Source of the DNA: Micromonospora terminaliae
Lineage (GTDB): Bacteria; Actinomycetota; Actinomycetes; Mycobacteriales; Micromonosporaceae
Length of the DNA: 64,000 nucleotides
NCBI RefSeq assembly: GCF_009671205.1
Contig: NZ_CP045309.1
Span: 1,426,001 to 1,490,000 of the forward strand
Reading direction: 5' to 3'
The position numbers and the translations under genes were made by a program. The notes under the pieces are model-generated. The model saw only the letters and a program-made list of their open reading frames with translations, had not been told where the DNA came from and did not search any database. Shown piece after piece: positions 57,000 through 63,876 of the stretch (positions within the stretch are counted from its first letter, which is position 1; the number at the start of each line of letters is the position of its first letter).

Positions 57000-58344
57000 G
57001 GGCTACGTGGACGATGAAGACCGGCGGTACGCCGACGAGCTGGACTGGGGGGTTGATCAGAACGCCGGCGTCGTCGTGATCGAGCCGCCGACGGTGGTGG
57101 TGAACGGCACCCGTGTGCTGGGGTACGCACCCGACACCGTGGCACCGCCCCCGCCCGACCTGGAGGCCGAACAGGCGGCGCGCAGCCTGGCCGCCGACAC
57201 CCGGTACGAGGTGCAGCGGATCAAGGCGCGGCAGGCGGCGCAGGCGATCATCCGGGCCGAGGGACGCCCGCCTATGCCTGCGCTGCGCAGCCTGGCCGAC
57301 GCCCTGGCCGAACCCGACGACCCCGTGCTGTACCGGATCGACGGGCTGTGGCCGCGACACGGGCGGGTGGTGCTGGTGGCGCAGGCGAAGGCCGGGAAGA
57401 CGACGGTGCGCGACAACCTAGTGCGATCACTGGTCGACGCCGATCCCTTCCTAGATCACTTCCAGGTCATCGAGCCTGTGCGCGACGGCTGCGTGACGAT
57501 CATCGACGCTGAGTTGTACCCAGCAACCGGGCGGCGGTGGCTGCGCGACCAGCGGATCAGACACCCGAAGCTGATCAACGTCGTGTGGCTGAAGGGCCAC
57601 CGGGGCGGCGTCGCCGCCTTCGACCTGCTGGACGCCGAACGGCGGGCCGAGTGGGCGGCGGTGCTGCGCGCCGCAGGCACCCGCGTGCTGATCATCGACT
57701 GCCTGGGGCCGCTGCTGGCCGCAGCCGGGGCGGACGAGAACAGCGGGCTGGACGTGGGGCGGTGGCTGGGCGCGCTGGACGCCCTGCTGGACGAGGCCGG
57801 GATCACCGAGGCCGTCGTGATTCACCACATGGGGCACGCAGCCGATCGGGCGCGCGGGGCGTCGCGGCTGCGTGACTGGCCCGACGCCGAGTGGCGGCTG
57901 ATCAAGGGGCGCGACGCCGATCAGGACGACCCCACCGCCCCCCGCTACCTGGCGGCGCAGGGGCGCGACGTGGCGCAGCCCGAGGCGGCGCTGGCGTACG
58001 ACCACGACGGGCGGCGGCTGGCGCTGGTGGGCGGCACCAGGGCGCAGTCGCGGGCGACGAAGGCCGATCAGGACGCCGAGGCATGGCTGCCGACACTGGC
58101 CGAAGTAGTGCGCCGTCACCCAGGGCTGTCAGCGTCCGAAATCGACGAGCGCGCCGCTTCGGTCGGGATCGGCCGCAATGAATGGCGCAGGGTCCGGAAC
58201 CTGGCAGTGCGCCGTCAGATGATCTGCCAGCACAAAGCCGGGACCACCAGGCAAAACCACTACCTGGCCAGCGAGTGCGCCGAGCACGCCGAAGCGCGCC
58301 ACCGCGCACCCGGCGCACTGCCAGGCGGGCTGGCGGGGGTGTAG
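56983..58344 (+). CDS. RecA-fold replication ATPase (RepA/AAA_25-like) with C-terminal winged helix
   Basis: This protein has 453 residues. An N-terminal part of about 115 residues precedes a RecA-like ATPase: Walker A AQAKAGKTT (residues 133-141), VTIIDAELYP, Walker B RVLIIDCLGPLL (Asp239), and VVIHHMGHAADRARGASRLR as the sensor-like motif. Such proteins are hexameric helicases for plasmid or phage replication. The last 90 residues form a helix-turn-helix (EVVRRHPGLSASEIDERAAS, WRRVRNLAVRRQ). ATG 56983 is used; GTG 56998 has a G-rich site ahead and is an alternative. It would replicate the excised circle. No primase or separate initiator is seen. Confidence 0.8.
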   Translation: MGGSLVGYVDDEDRRYADELDWGVDQNAGVVVIEPPTVVVNGTRVLGYAPDTVAPPPPDLEAEQAARSLAADTRYEVQRIKARQAAQAIIRAEGRPPMPALRSLADALAEPDDPVLYRIDGLWPRHGRVVLVAQAKAGKTTVRDNLVRSLVDADPFLDHFQVIEPVRDGCVTIIDAELYPATGRRWLRDQRIRHPKLINVVWLKGHRGGVAAFDLLDAERRAEWAAVLRAAGTRVLIIDCLGPLLAAAGADENSGLDVGRWLGALDALLDEAGITEAVVIHHMGHAADRARGASRLRDWPDAEWRLIKGRDADQDDPTAPRYLAAQGRDVAQPEAALAYDHDGRRLALVGGTRAQSRATKADQDAEAWLPTLAEVVRRHPGLSASEIDERAASVGIGRNEWRRVRNLAVRRQMICQHKAGTTRQNHYLASECAEHAEARHRAPGALPGGLAGV

Positions 58345-58392
58345 TGCGCCAGTGCGCCGGGGGGTTTATAACCCCGGCGCGGTGGCGCACTA
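58342..58392. terminator. Nested hairpin terminator after the replication ATPase
   Basis: Outer arms TAGTGCGCC/GGCGCACTA (58342-58350, 58384-58392) enclose inner arms GCGCCGGGG/CCCCGGCGC (58354-58362, 58372-58380). It includes the stop codon itself. Confidence 0.75.
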
Positions 58393-58485
58393 CCCACCGC
58401 CCCGCCCCCACACCTGGGGTGCAGGGGTTAGGCCAGCCCACAGGTGATCTAGGAAATATCCACGACCATCGAAATGGAAATGATC

Positions 58486-58668
58486 ATGAACATCGCAGCA
58501 CTAGACGGCCTCACCCTCCAAGGAGGGTGCGATCACTGCGACGCAGTGCAAACGATCAACGCACACCGACACGGGCCGAACATCCACGCGATCACCGTCC
58601 ACCACGACGACCGATGCCCCTGGCTGCGCCGCCAGCGCCGCCGCGCCAAGCGGCAGCGCCGCCGATGA
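58486..58668 (+). CDS. Small zinc-ribbon-like protein
   Basis: This protein has 60 residues; ATG 58486 (or 58474) is the start. CDHCDAVQTINAHRHG has a CX2C pair, and HHDDRCPWLRRQ supplies His and another Cys, which would bind one zinc. The last 12 residues are almost all Arg/Lys/Gln, which fits nucleic-acid binding. Similar small CxxC proteins occur in actinobacterial phages and integrative elements, by recollection only. Confidence 0.65.
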   Translation: MNIAALDGLTLQGGCDHCDAVQTINAHRHGPNIHAITVHHDDRCPWLRRQRRRAKRQRRR

Positions 58669-58779
58669 TCACGTTTTTTAAGTCCAGCGGCCAGATCAGG
58701 CCACGGATCGCCTGGGCGCTTTATCTGCCGCCGTCTATGTGTGTGCGCACGCCCCATGCCTGTCGATGAAAGGATGATC

Positions 58780-59226
58780 ATGCCGAGTTCAACGATCACT
58801 GTGCGGCTGCCCGATGAGGTGCGGCAGCGGCTGGACGAGGAGGCGCGGCGTCTGCGGGTGCCGCCGGGCACCCTGGCGGCCCGTCTGGTGGCCGAGGGCG
58901 TCGATGATCCGCCCCCGGCGTTGGCTGGCGACGCCGAGCCGCCGGTGTCGGCCTTGGAGGCGTCGGTGTTGGCGTCGTTCGCGGGCACCAGCGGCCCGCT
59001 GGTGGGCGTTCAGCGCGAGCTGGCACTCACCCTTGCCCGGCAGGCGGAGCAGGGGGGCAGCGGGGCGGCTGGGGCGGCGGCGCGGCTGCGGGATGTGCTG
59101 GCGCAGGCGCACGCGCACACACCGCCGGATGTGGACGCCCTGGCGGCGTTGCTGGCGACGCCTGTGGTGACGGAGTGCCCGCAGTGCGGATTCGCGTGTG
59201 GTGCGGGGGTGGCGTTCGGTGTCTGA
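58780..59226 (+). CDS. Ribbon-helix-helix protein with C-terminal Cys knuckle
   Basis: This protein has 148 residues from ATG 58780, with AAAGG 7 bp upstream. The N-terminus STITVRLPDEVRQRLDEEAR is a CopG/Arc-type ribbon-helix-helix and could bind operator DNA as a dimer. A linker and a helical part (VGVQRELALTLARQAEQ) follow, and the C-terminus ECPQCGFACGAG has three Cys of a knuckle. It overlaps the next gene by 8 bp. It is a candidate transcription or excision controller of the element. Confidence 0.7.
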   Translation: MPSSTITVRLPDEVRQRLDEEARRLRVPPGTLAARLVAEGVDDPPPALAGDAEPPVSALEASVLASFAGTSGPLVGVQRELALTLARQAEQGGSGAAGAAARLRDVLAQAHAHTPPDVDALAALLATPVVTECPQCGFACGAGVAFGV

Positions 59227-59458
59227 TCAGGGCGCGGGCGGCCAGGTGCCGGATGAGGCGACGGTGGTGTCGCTGCTGCTGGCCTTTCTACGCGGCGACA
59301 TGGAAGGCGCCCAGGTGATCATGGCGGATACGTCGCTGCCGCTGCTGCTGGCCGCTGCGTTGGGCTGGTTCAACGCGCTGGGGATCAAGGAGTTCGGGGC
59401 GGATGCCTGGGCGGATCAGTTGCAGCGCTTCCTCGCCGATGCGGCCCGACGGGGATAG
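59219..59458 (+). CDS. Small hydrophobic-core element protein
   Basis: This protein has 79 residues from GTG 59219. The middle, SLPLLLAAALGWFNALG, is hydrophobic, and AWADQLQRFLADAARRG forms an amphipathic helix. It may be a small membrane-associated or all-helical protein. There is no known homologue by eye. Confidence 0.55.
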   Translation: MSDQGAGGQVPDEATVVSLLLAFLRGDMEGAQVIMADTSLPLLLAAALGWFNALGIKEFGADAWADQLQRFLADAARRG

Positions 59459-59771
59459 CTTGATCTCGTTCGGTTCCTCCGGGACTACCGGGGGTGATCG
59501 GGCAGCCCAAGGGACGGGGCTTGTACCTGGTCGGGGCGGCGGCTGATCACCGCCCCCCGACACCCCAGGGCACCAGTGCTAGGGGCACCGCCACAGGCAG
59601 ATGACCGAAGCGGCCCTCGTTGAGCACCGACGCCGCAGGCACCCGACAGATGCGCGGGGCGGGCTGCGGCAGGCGCGGGCACCACAGGTGTGGGTGCACT
59701 CCGGCCGGTCGGGGGCTCCGGGTAGCCGCCAGCACATCCCTAGATCACGACGACACAGGGGTGTGTTACCG
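59459..59771. other. Spacer before the major capsid gene
   Basis: This 313-bp stretch has no gene I can support. An imperfect GC hairpin lies at about 59531-59560 (TCGGGGCG with CCCCCCGA around a TGATCA) and may end the upstream operon. The capsid gene's frame is open back to 59601, but there is no convincing ribosome site before ATG 59772. A late promoter is expected here. Confidence 0.4.
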
Positions 59772-61187
59772 ATGCCAACCATTGACGATCTTGTGGCTGC
59801 GCTGGAACTCGAGCGCAGTGATCTTGTACGGAAGCGCGACGGGGTGATGGAGGCCGCCAAGGCGCTGCTGGAGGCGTCGCAGCGGGCGGGGCGGGCCAAC
59901 CTGGCCCCCGATGAGGACCGCGAGCTGACGGTGTTGTTCACCCAGCGCGACAGCCTGCGCGGGCAGATCGAGCGGGTAGACGCCCGGCTGGCGCACGCAC
60001 GCGAGGCGCAGGCCGACGAGGGGCGGGTGACGCGGGCGCAGGAGCAGCGGGTGCCCACCGGGCGCAGCGGCGGCGCGCCCGTCGACGCCCAGGGTGAGGC
60101 GCAGGACGGCGCGCGGTGGGTGCGCCGCAACGACGGGCGGCCCGCTGCGGTGGAGCGCGGCCAGCGATTCGCCGACCACGCGGTGGTCGCGGATCACGCC
60201 CGGCTGCGGGCGGCGTCCGATCAGCACATCGTCGGCACCCACGGCAGCCTCGGCCAGTACGTCCGCGCCCTGTCCACCACCTCCGGCTCGGCGCTGGTGC
60301 CTACCGTGTGGGCGGGCGACATCATCGACCGGGCGCGCAACGCCGCCCGCGTCCTTCAGGCTGGCGCGACGATCGTGCCCATGGACGCCAAGACCGTCCA
60401 GATCGGGCGGCTGACGACCGACCCGGTAGCGGCGTTCCGCACGGAGGGCTCGCTGATCACCGCCACCGACCCGGCGTTCGACAACGTCACCCTCGACGCC
60501 AAGACCATGTCGGCGCTGGTGGTGATGAACATGGAGTTCGTCCAGGACGCCCCCAACGCCGACGAGGTGGTGTCCAACGCGATCGCGCGGGCCATGGCGA
60601 CGGAGCTGGACAAGCAGGCCCTGTTCGGCGGTGTGACGACCGGCGGTGAGGTCGGCGCTACCGGCTTCAACACCACCTTCCCGACGCCGCCGAACCCGCG
60701 CGGTGTGCTGGCCACCCTGCTGGCCGTCGCGTCCTCGTCGGTGCTGGGATCGGGCGCGAACGGCACCGCGCTGACGGCGACGACCCCGTGGAACGAAGTG
60801 CTGGACACGATCTTCACCGTGCGCCAGAACAACGAGGAGCCCAACGCGATCCTGTGGAACGCGAAGATGGCGCAGAAGCTGGCGAAGACGTACGACACCA
60901 CCGGGCAGCCGCTGACGATGGCACCGGATGTGGCTGGCCTGGAGCGGTACGTCACCAACCAGATCCCGTCGTTCACGCAGGGCACCGCCACCGGCACCGC
61001 CACGGATGTGTTCGTGGGTGACTGGACGCAGCTCCTGATCGGGCAGCGCCTCGACGTCACCATCCAAGTCCTGACGGAGCGCTACGCCGAGTTCGGCCAG
61101 GTCGGCATCGTCGCGCACTGGCGCGGTGATGTGGCGCTGGCCCGCCCGCGTGCCTTCGCCGTCTACCGTTACCTGATCGGGGCGTGA
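59772..61187 (+). CDS. Major capsid protein, HK97 fold
   Basis: This protein has 471 residues. Residues 1-85 are a coiled-coil (LVAALELERSDLVRKRDGVM, DRELTVLFTQRDSLRGQIER) like the delta domain that acts as built-in scaffold. A polar linker follows to about residue 155. The HK97-fold part starts at SGSALVPTVWAGDIIDRARN, with VLQAGATIVPMDAKTVQIGR, KTMSALVVMNMEFVQDAP, IARAMATELDKQALFG and ERYAEFGQVGIVAHWRGDVA as typical strands. Length and motifs fit the Phage_capsid family. Mature capsids of this group usually lose the delta domain by a protease, and no protease is encoded nearby. It is the only recognisable virion gene in the element. Confidence 0.93.
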   Translation: MPTIDDLVAALELERSDLVRKRDGVMEAAKALLEASQRAGRANLAPDEDRELTVLFTQRDSLRGQIERVDARLAHAREAQADEGRVTRAQEQRVPTGRSGGAPVDAQGEAQDGARWVRRNDGRPAAVERGQRFADHAVVADHARLRAASDQHIVGTHGSLGQYVRALSTTSGSALVPTVWAGDIIDRARNAARVLQAGATIVPMDAKTVQIGRLTTDPVAAFRTEGSLITATDPAFDNVTLDAKTMSALVVMNMEFVQDAPNADEVVSNAIARAMATELDKQALFGGVTTGGEVGATGFNTTFPTPPNPRGVLATLLAVASSSVLGSGANGTALTATTPWNEVLDTIFTVRQNNEEPNAILWNAKMAQKLAKTYDTTGQPLTMAPDVAGLERYVTNQIPSFTQGTATGTATDVFVGDWTQLLIGQRLDVTIQVLTERYAEFGQVGIVAHWRGDVALARPRAFAVYRYLIGA

Positions 61188-61192
61188 TCATC

Positions 61193-61537
61193 ATGGCTAC
61201 GAACGACAAGGCCGGGCAGAAGGCCGTCGGCGGCCCTTCCCGCGACTGGGCGGATGGGCCAGCCGAGGTCATCGAGGACAAGCGCGGCGACGAGCTGCGG
61301 AAGATGGCCCAGGACCTGCACGACGCCACCACGCGGCGGCGGCGTGGTGGCGTCGTGGTCGCCCCCGCCCACGTCTACGCGGTGCACCCCGACACCGGCG
61401 ACGAGGTGGTGTTCGTGCCGGGTGAGGCCCTGCCCGATTGGGCGGTGGAGGCCGCCGTCGCCGGCGTCGGCGGCCAGTGGGTGCGCGGCGACGATGGGCT
61501 GCTGCGGGTGTACATGGGCGGCAGGAAGCCGTCGTGA
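61193..61537 (+). CDS. Small protein downstream of the capsid gene
   Basis: This protein has 114 residues from ATG 61193, 5 bp after the capsid stop. The N-terminal half is charged; the C-terminal half (HVYAVHPDTGDEVVFVPGEA, LPDWAVEAAVAG) is a small beta-rich motif of the kind seen in short phage proteins next to capsid genes. It could be a capsid decoration or head-completion protein. This is inference from position and motif. Confidence 0.65.
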   Translation: MATNDKAGQKAVGGPSRDWADGPAEVIEDKRGDELRKMAQDLHDATTRRRRGGVVVAPAHVYAVHPDTGDEVVFVPGEALPDWAVEAAVAGVGGQWVRGDDGLLRVYMGGRKPS

Positions 61538-61791
61538 TCAACCCGTGGCGGCTGGTCGACAAGATCCGCACCAACGCCAAGACCGGGCTCGCCCAGGGCA
61601 GCGGCCTGGGGCGCACCGAGCGGGTGGCAGGGGCAGGGCGGTGGCGGCCCCGCCGCGACCCCGGCGGCGTCGTAGTCGACGGGGTGGTGTGGCCGCTGGA
61701 GGGTGAACCCCCGGTGGCGCAGGGCGGCAACTGGTGGGGCGACAGCGGCAGCGGCGGCGGCCCGCGCACCGCACCCGAAACCACCAAGTAG
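61534..61791 (+). CDS. Small protein, 85 residues, at the end of the capsid operon
   Basis: It starts at GTG 61534, which overlaps the previous stop as GTGA. The first 30 residues are basic (MINPWRLVDKIRTNAKTGL), the middle contains GGVVVDGVVWPLEGEPPVAQ, and the tail is Gly/Ser-rich. No family is recognised. It is the last plus-strand gene of the element and lies before a bidirectional hairpin. Confidence 0.6.
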   Translation: MINPWRLVDKIRTNAKTGLAQGSGLGRTERVAGAGRWRPRRDPGGVVVDGVVWPLEGEPPVAQGGNWWGDSGSGGGPRTAPETTK

Positions 61792-61876
61792 ACGGGCGCA
61801 GCCAGGCACCCCCCCCCGTCGCTACTTCCTCGGGGCGGCGGGGGGGTTGCCTTCCCTCCTGGGGCTGCGCGCAGGG

Positions 61877-61915
61877 CTGCGGCCCGCCCCTATCTGCATG
61901 GGGGGCGGGCCGCAG
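61877..61915. terminator. Bidirectional terminator between converging operons
   Basis: A perfect 14-bp stem (61877-61890 with 61902-61915) with an 11-base loop lies between the last plus-strand gene and the last minus-strand gene. Confidence 0.8.
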
Positions 61916-61931
61916 CTCGTTGTACGGGGGG

Positions 61932-62051
61932 TCAGAATCCGATCATGCGCAGCACCTCGGCCAGCCCCAGGACGGCCAGGGTGGCGATCACGGCCCGGCC
62001 CAGCAGGGCAGCCAGATCAGCCAACCGCCGACGCAGGCAGGCGCGGTTCAT
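61932..62051 (-). CDS. 39-residue single-span membrane peptide
   Basis: ATG 62051 overlaps the stop of the preceding gene (ATGA). The peptide has a basic head (MNRACLRRR) and one hydrophobic span (AALLGRAVIATLAVLGLAEV), so it should insert into the membrane once. A holin-like, toxin-like or regulatory role is possible but unproven. It is the last gene of the minus-strand operon. Confidence 0.55.
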   Translation of the reverse strand: MNRACLRRRLADLAALLGRAVIATLAVLGLAEVLRMIGF

Positions 62052-62359
62052 GATCCATCACCGCCCAGCAGATCATCAGGGATCGTGTCGGGCGGGCCGT
62101 CGGTCGTCCACTCCTCCTCGTCGTAGCCCAGCCGCTGCACCAGGCTGCGGCACATATCAGCCGCCCGATCGGCGGTGCGCTGGTGCACCAAATCGTCGGC
62201 GGTGCGCCCGTTGGCCGTCAGCAGATCAGCCGCCCGCAGGTACTCGTCGCGGGCCGTCAGCAGCGCATCGATGATCAGCTCCACCTCGTCGCCGGACATC
62301 GCGATCAGCCCTGGCCGCCGGGGCGGCGGGGTGGCGTCGCCCCAGTCGCGCTCAAACAT
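62048..62359 (-). CDS. Small acidic element protein
   Basis: This protein has 103 residues from ATG 62359 with GGAGG 7 bp upstream. The sequence LIAMSGDEVELIIDALLTAR, AADMCRSLVQRLGYDEEEW and an acidic tail indicate a mostly helical, acidic protein. No family is recognised. It overlaps its neighbours on both sides. Confidence 0.65.
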   Translation of the reverse strand: MFERDWGDATPPPRRPGLIAMSGDEVELIIDALLTARDEYLRAADLLTANGRTADDLVHQRTADRAADMCRSLVQRLGYDEEEWTTDGPPDTIPDDLLGGDGS

Positions 62360-62681
62360 CACCCGGCCTCCGCCCCTGCTCGTTGGCGGTGGCGCTGCGG
62401 TACAGGCTGCCCCCGATCCGGCGCTGGTTGATCGGGTGGCGCGGGCGGCGCGGCGGCGGGTAGCCGATCGGATCGGCGCTGTCGAACATGAACCAGGCCA
62501 GGGCATCCCGCAGCGCTGGCAGGTCGCGGCCCTGCGCCTGCGGCCACCCGTAGTAGTTCAGGCACGCGGCCACAGCGCGCACCAGCCCATCCGTCAGCCG
62601 GGGCAGATCATCGGGGGCGGGGCGGGGCACCGGGAAGGCACGGGGTGTCGGCCCGACCTGCGGTGGCATATCGTGATCCAT
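62352..62681 (-). CDS. Small element protein, 109 residues
   Basis: ATG 62681 follows AAGGAGG at a good distance. The protein is Pro/Arg-rich at both ends, with a helical middle LVRAVAACLNYYGWPQAQGR and ALRDALAWFMFDSADPIGYP. No family recognised. It is 77 bp downstream of the CPxCG protein gene. Confidence 0.65.
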   Translation of the reverse strand: MDHDMPPQVGPTPRAFPVPRPAPDDLPRLTDGLVRAVAACLNYYGWPQAQGRDLPALRDALAWFMFDSADPIGYPPPRRPRHPINQRRIGGSLYRSATANEQGRRPGDV

Positions 62682-62758
62682 TGGGTCGCCTCCTTCGTAG
62701 GCGATCAAGGGCGTTCGGCTGGTCTTCGCAGGGCAGCCGGACGCCCGCCTTGTTGGGG

Positions 62759-62968
62759 CTACGACGCCGCCTGTGGGCGTCGTGGTGCCGGGGCGGCGGG
62801 TGCCCCCCGGTCGCATCGCACGACGTGCGCATCCGGGGTGCCAGCACCCTGCACGTCGAACCACTCGTGATCTTCGAGCAGATCACCGCAGGCGGGGCAC
62901 GGCCGGTCGGCCAGCAGCCGCGCCACCGCCCCCCGCAGGCGATCGTTCAAGATCAGGCGTTGGGCCAT
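62759..62968 (-). CDS. Small CPxCG zinc-finger-like protein
   Basis: This 69-residue protein starts at ATG 62968 with AAGGGGG upstream. LLADRPCPACGDLLEDHEWF has CPxCG and nearby His/Glu, and one more Cys follows in HVVRCDRG, which is enough for a small zinc site. The tail is Ala/Pro/Arg-rich. Role unknown. Confidence 0.65.
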   Translation of the reverse strand: MAQRLILNDRLRGAVARLLADRPCPACGDLLEDHEWFDVQGAGTPDAHVVRCDRGAPAAPAPRRPQAAS

Positions 62969-62994
62969 CTCGATCAGCCCCCTTCATGATCAGC

Positions 62995-63020
62995 GGGGGT
63001 GCCCCTGGGCGGGCACCCCC
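62995..63020. terminator. Hairpin after the winged-helix protein gene
   Basis: A perfect 10-bp stem (62995-63004 with 63011-63020) with a 6-base loop lies 12 bp beyond that gene's stop on the minus strand. It may partly separate this gene from the four that follow. Confidence 0.7.
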
Positions 63021-63032
63021 TGCGCTGGGTGA

Positions 63033-63596
63033 TCAGTTGGCGGCAGCGGCCTTGCGGGTGCGCCGCGCGGCGGGCTTCGGGGCAGCGGCCAGCCGGTAGC
63101 GGCGCGGCTTGTCGCTGGTCTGCGCGATCTTGTCGGCGGCGGCCAGGCGGGCGCAGCAGTCGCGCACACCCAGCGGCTTACGTCCCTCGGGGGTGATCGC
63201 CCGGCTGATCGCGTACGGGCTGAACTCCTCGTTCGGGTGCGCCGCCAGGTAGGCCAGCACCATCTCGTCCTGGTTCAGCCGGGGCGTCGGCGCGGGCTTG
63301 GCGTCGGCGGGCTGTGCGGGCTGCTGCGGCTGCGGCTGCGCCGGGGCGGCCTTGCCCTTGCCCTTCGCGGCCTTCGGGGCGGCTGCGGGCTGCTGGGCGG
63401 GCTGCGCGGCGGCATCCTGGGCGGCGGCCTTGGTGCTGCGGCGGCGCGGCGCAGGCGCGGCCTTCGCCTCGCGGGCGGCCAGCTCGTCGGCCATCCGCTG
63501 CCCGTCGGCGATCACATCGGACTCGTCCAGATCACGGGGCAGCCCCTTGGGGGCGGTGTCGGCGGCGGCGGTGCGGGTGCGGGTGGTGGTGGCCAT
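63033..63596 (-). CDS. Winged-helix-like protein with Ala/Pro/Lys-rich linker
   Basis: This protein has 187 residues from ATG 63596, with AGGGAG upstream. Residues 50-105 are low complexity (Ala, Gln, Pro, Lys repeats such as APKAAKGKGKAAPAQPQ). The C-terminal part, EMVLAYLAAHPNEEFSPYAI and VRDCCARLAAADKIAQTSD, then RRYRLAA, reads as a winged helix. The end is basic (ARRTRKAAAAN). Next to attR and divergent from the rest of the operon, it is a candidate regulator, excision factor or DNA-packing protein. Confidence 0.65.
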   Translation of the reverse strand: MATTTRTRTAAADTAPKGLPRDLDESDVIADGQRMADELAAREAKAAPAPRRRSTKAAAQDAAAQPAQQPAAAPKAAKGKGKAAPAQPQPQQPAQPADAKPAPTPRLNQDEMVLAYLAAHPNEEFSPYAISRAITPEGRKPLGVRDCCARLAAADKIAQTSDKPRRYRLAAAPKPAARRTRKAAAAN

Positions 63597-63784
63597 TGTG
63601 ATCACTCCCTGGTCGGGCGGGCTGTGCTGCTGCCCTGCTAGGTGCCCCGGAGCGGGGCAAGGCGAGCTTCGGCGTGTCCGATTGCGACCAGGAAGCGAGT
63701 GACGCCCGGACTCGCGCCATCTGAATTACTGCGGCATAGCCCGCGCCGCGCGACGTGCCGCTACGCTGCGTAGTGCCCCGCAGG

Positions 63785-63858
63785 GCTAGTGCCGATAAAT
63801 GGCGCGGCCTCGGTAGACGCCCCAGCGCTGAAATGCCTGGTAGCTACAGCGGTAGCCG
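63785..63858. repeat. Right integrase arm-site candidates
   Basis: GCTAGTGCCGATA at 63785-63797, AGCTACAG at 63842-63849, TACAGCGGT at 63845-63853 and GTAGCCG at 63852-63858 are the partners of the words near attL. The rest of 63597-63866 holds no gene I can support. TAGTGCC-type words recur here several times, for example near 63,638 and 63,769. Confidence 0.55.
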
Positions 63859-63866
63859 GGGCATAC

Positions 63867-63876
63867 ACAACTGCTA
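63867..63876. repeat. attR core
   Basis: ACAACTGCTA, identical to the attL core at 54402-54411. To its right runs the native 3' end of the DUF72 gene. Confidence 0.8.

Larger units (their letters stand above)
54402..63876. mobile_element. 9.5-kb integrated element, candidate capsid-encoding phage satellite
   Basis: It is bounded by a 10-bp identity, ACAACTGCTA, at 54402-54411 and 63867-63876, and carries its own tyrosine integrase just inside the left end. Plus-strand genes: integrase, four overlapping small genes, a RecA-fold ATPase, small zinc and ribbon-helix-helix proteins, a major capsid protein and two small genes. Minus-strand genes: five small ORFs. There is no recognisable terminase, portal, protease, tail or lysis gene, no relaxase, and no FtsK/TraB translocase. 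The gene order is tight, with 1-8-bp overlaps and no broken genes, so it does not look like a decayed prophage. Capsid gene plus integrase plus replication ATPase, without the rest of a phage, resembles phage-inducible islands that make their own capsid, but with a smaller structural set. Confidence 0.82.

Noticed and set aside
58474..58668. Ribosomally made peptide precursor (RiPP)
   Set aside because: The small size and Cys residues drew attention, but CX2C with His and a basic tail fits a zinc-binding protein and there is no modifying enzyme nearby.
59772..61187. Encapsulin instead of phage capsid
   Set aside because: The protein is far longer than encapsulins, has a delta-like coiled-coil in front, and lies in an integrated element with integrase. 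No cargo enzyme gene is adjacent.
54402..63876. Reading the element as an actinomycete integrative conjugative element
   Set aside because: It has an integrase and a replication gene, but no FtsK/TraB-type translocase, no relaxase and no Rep of the usual AICE types, and it carries a phage capsid gene.
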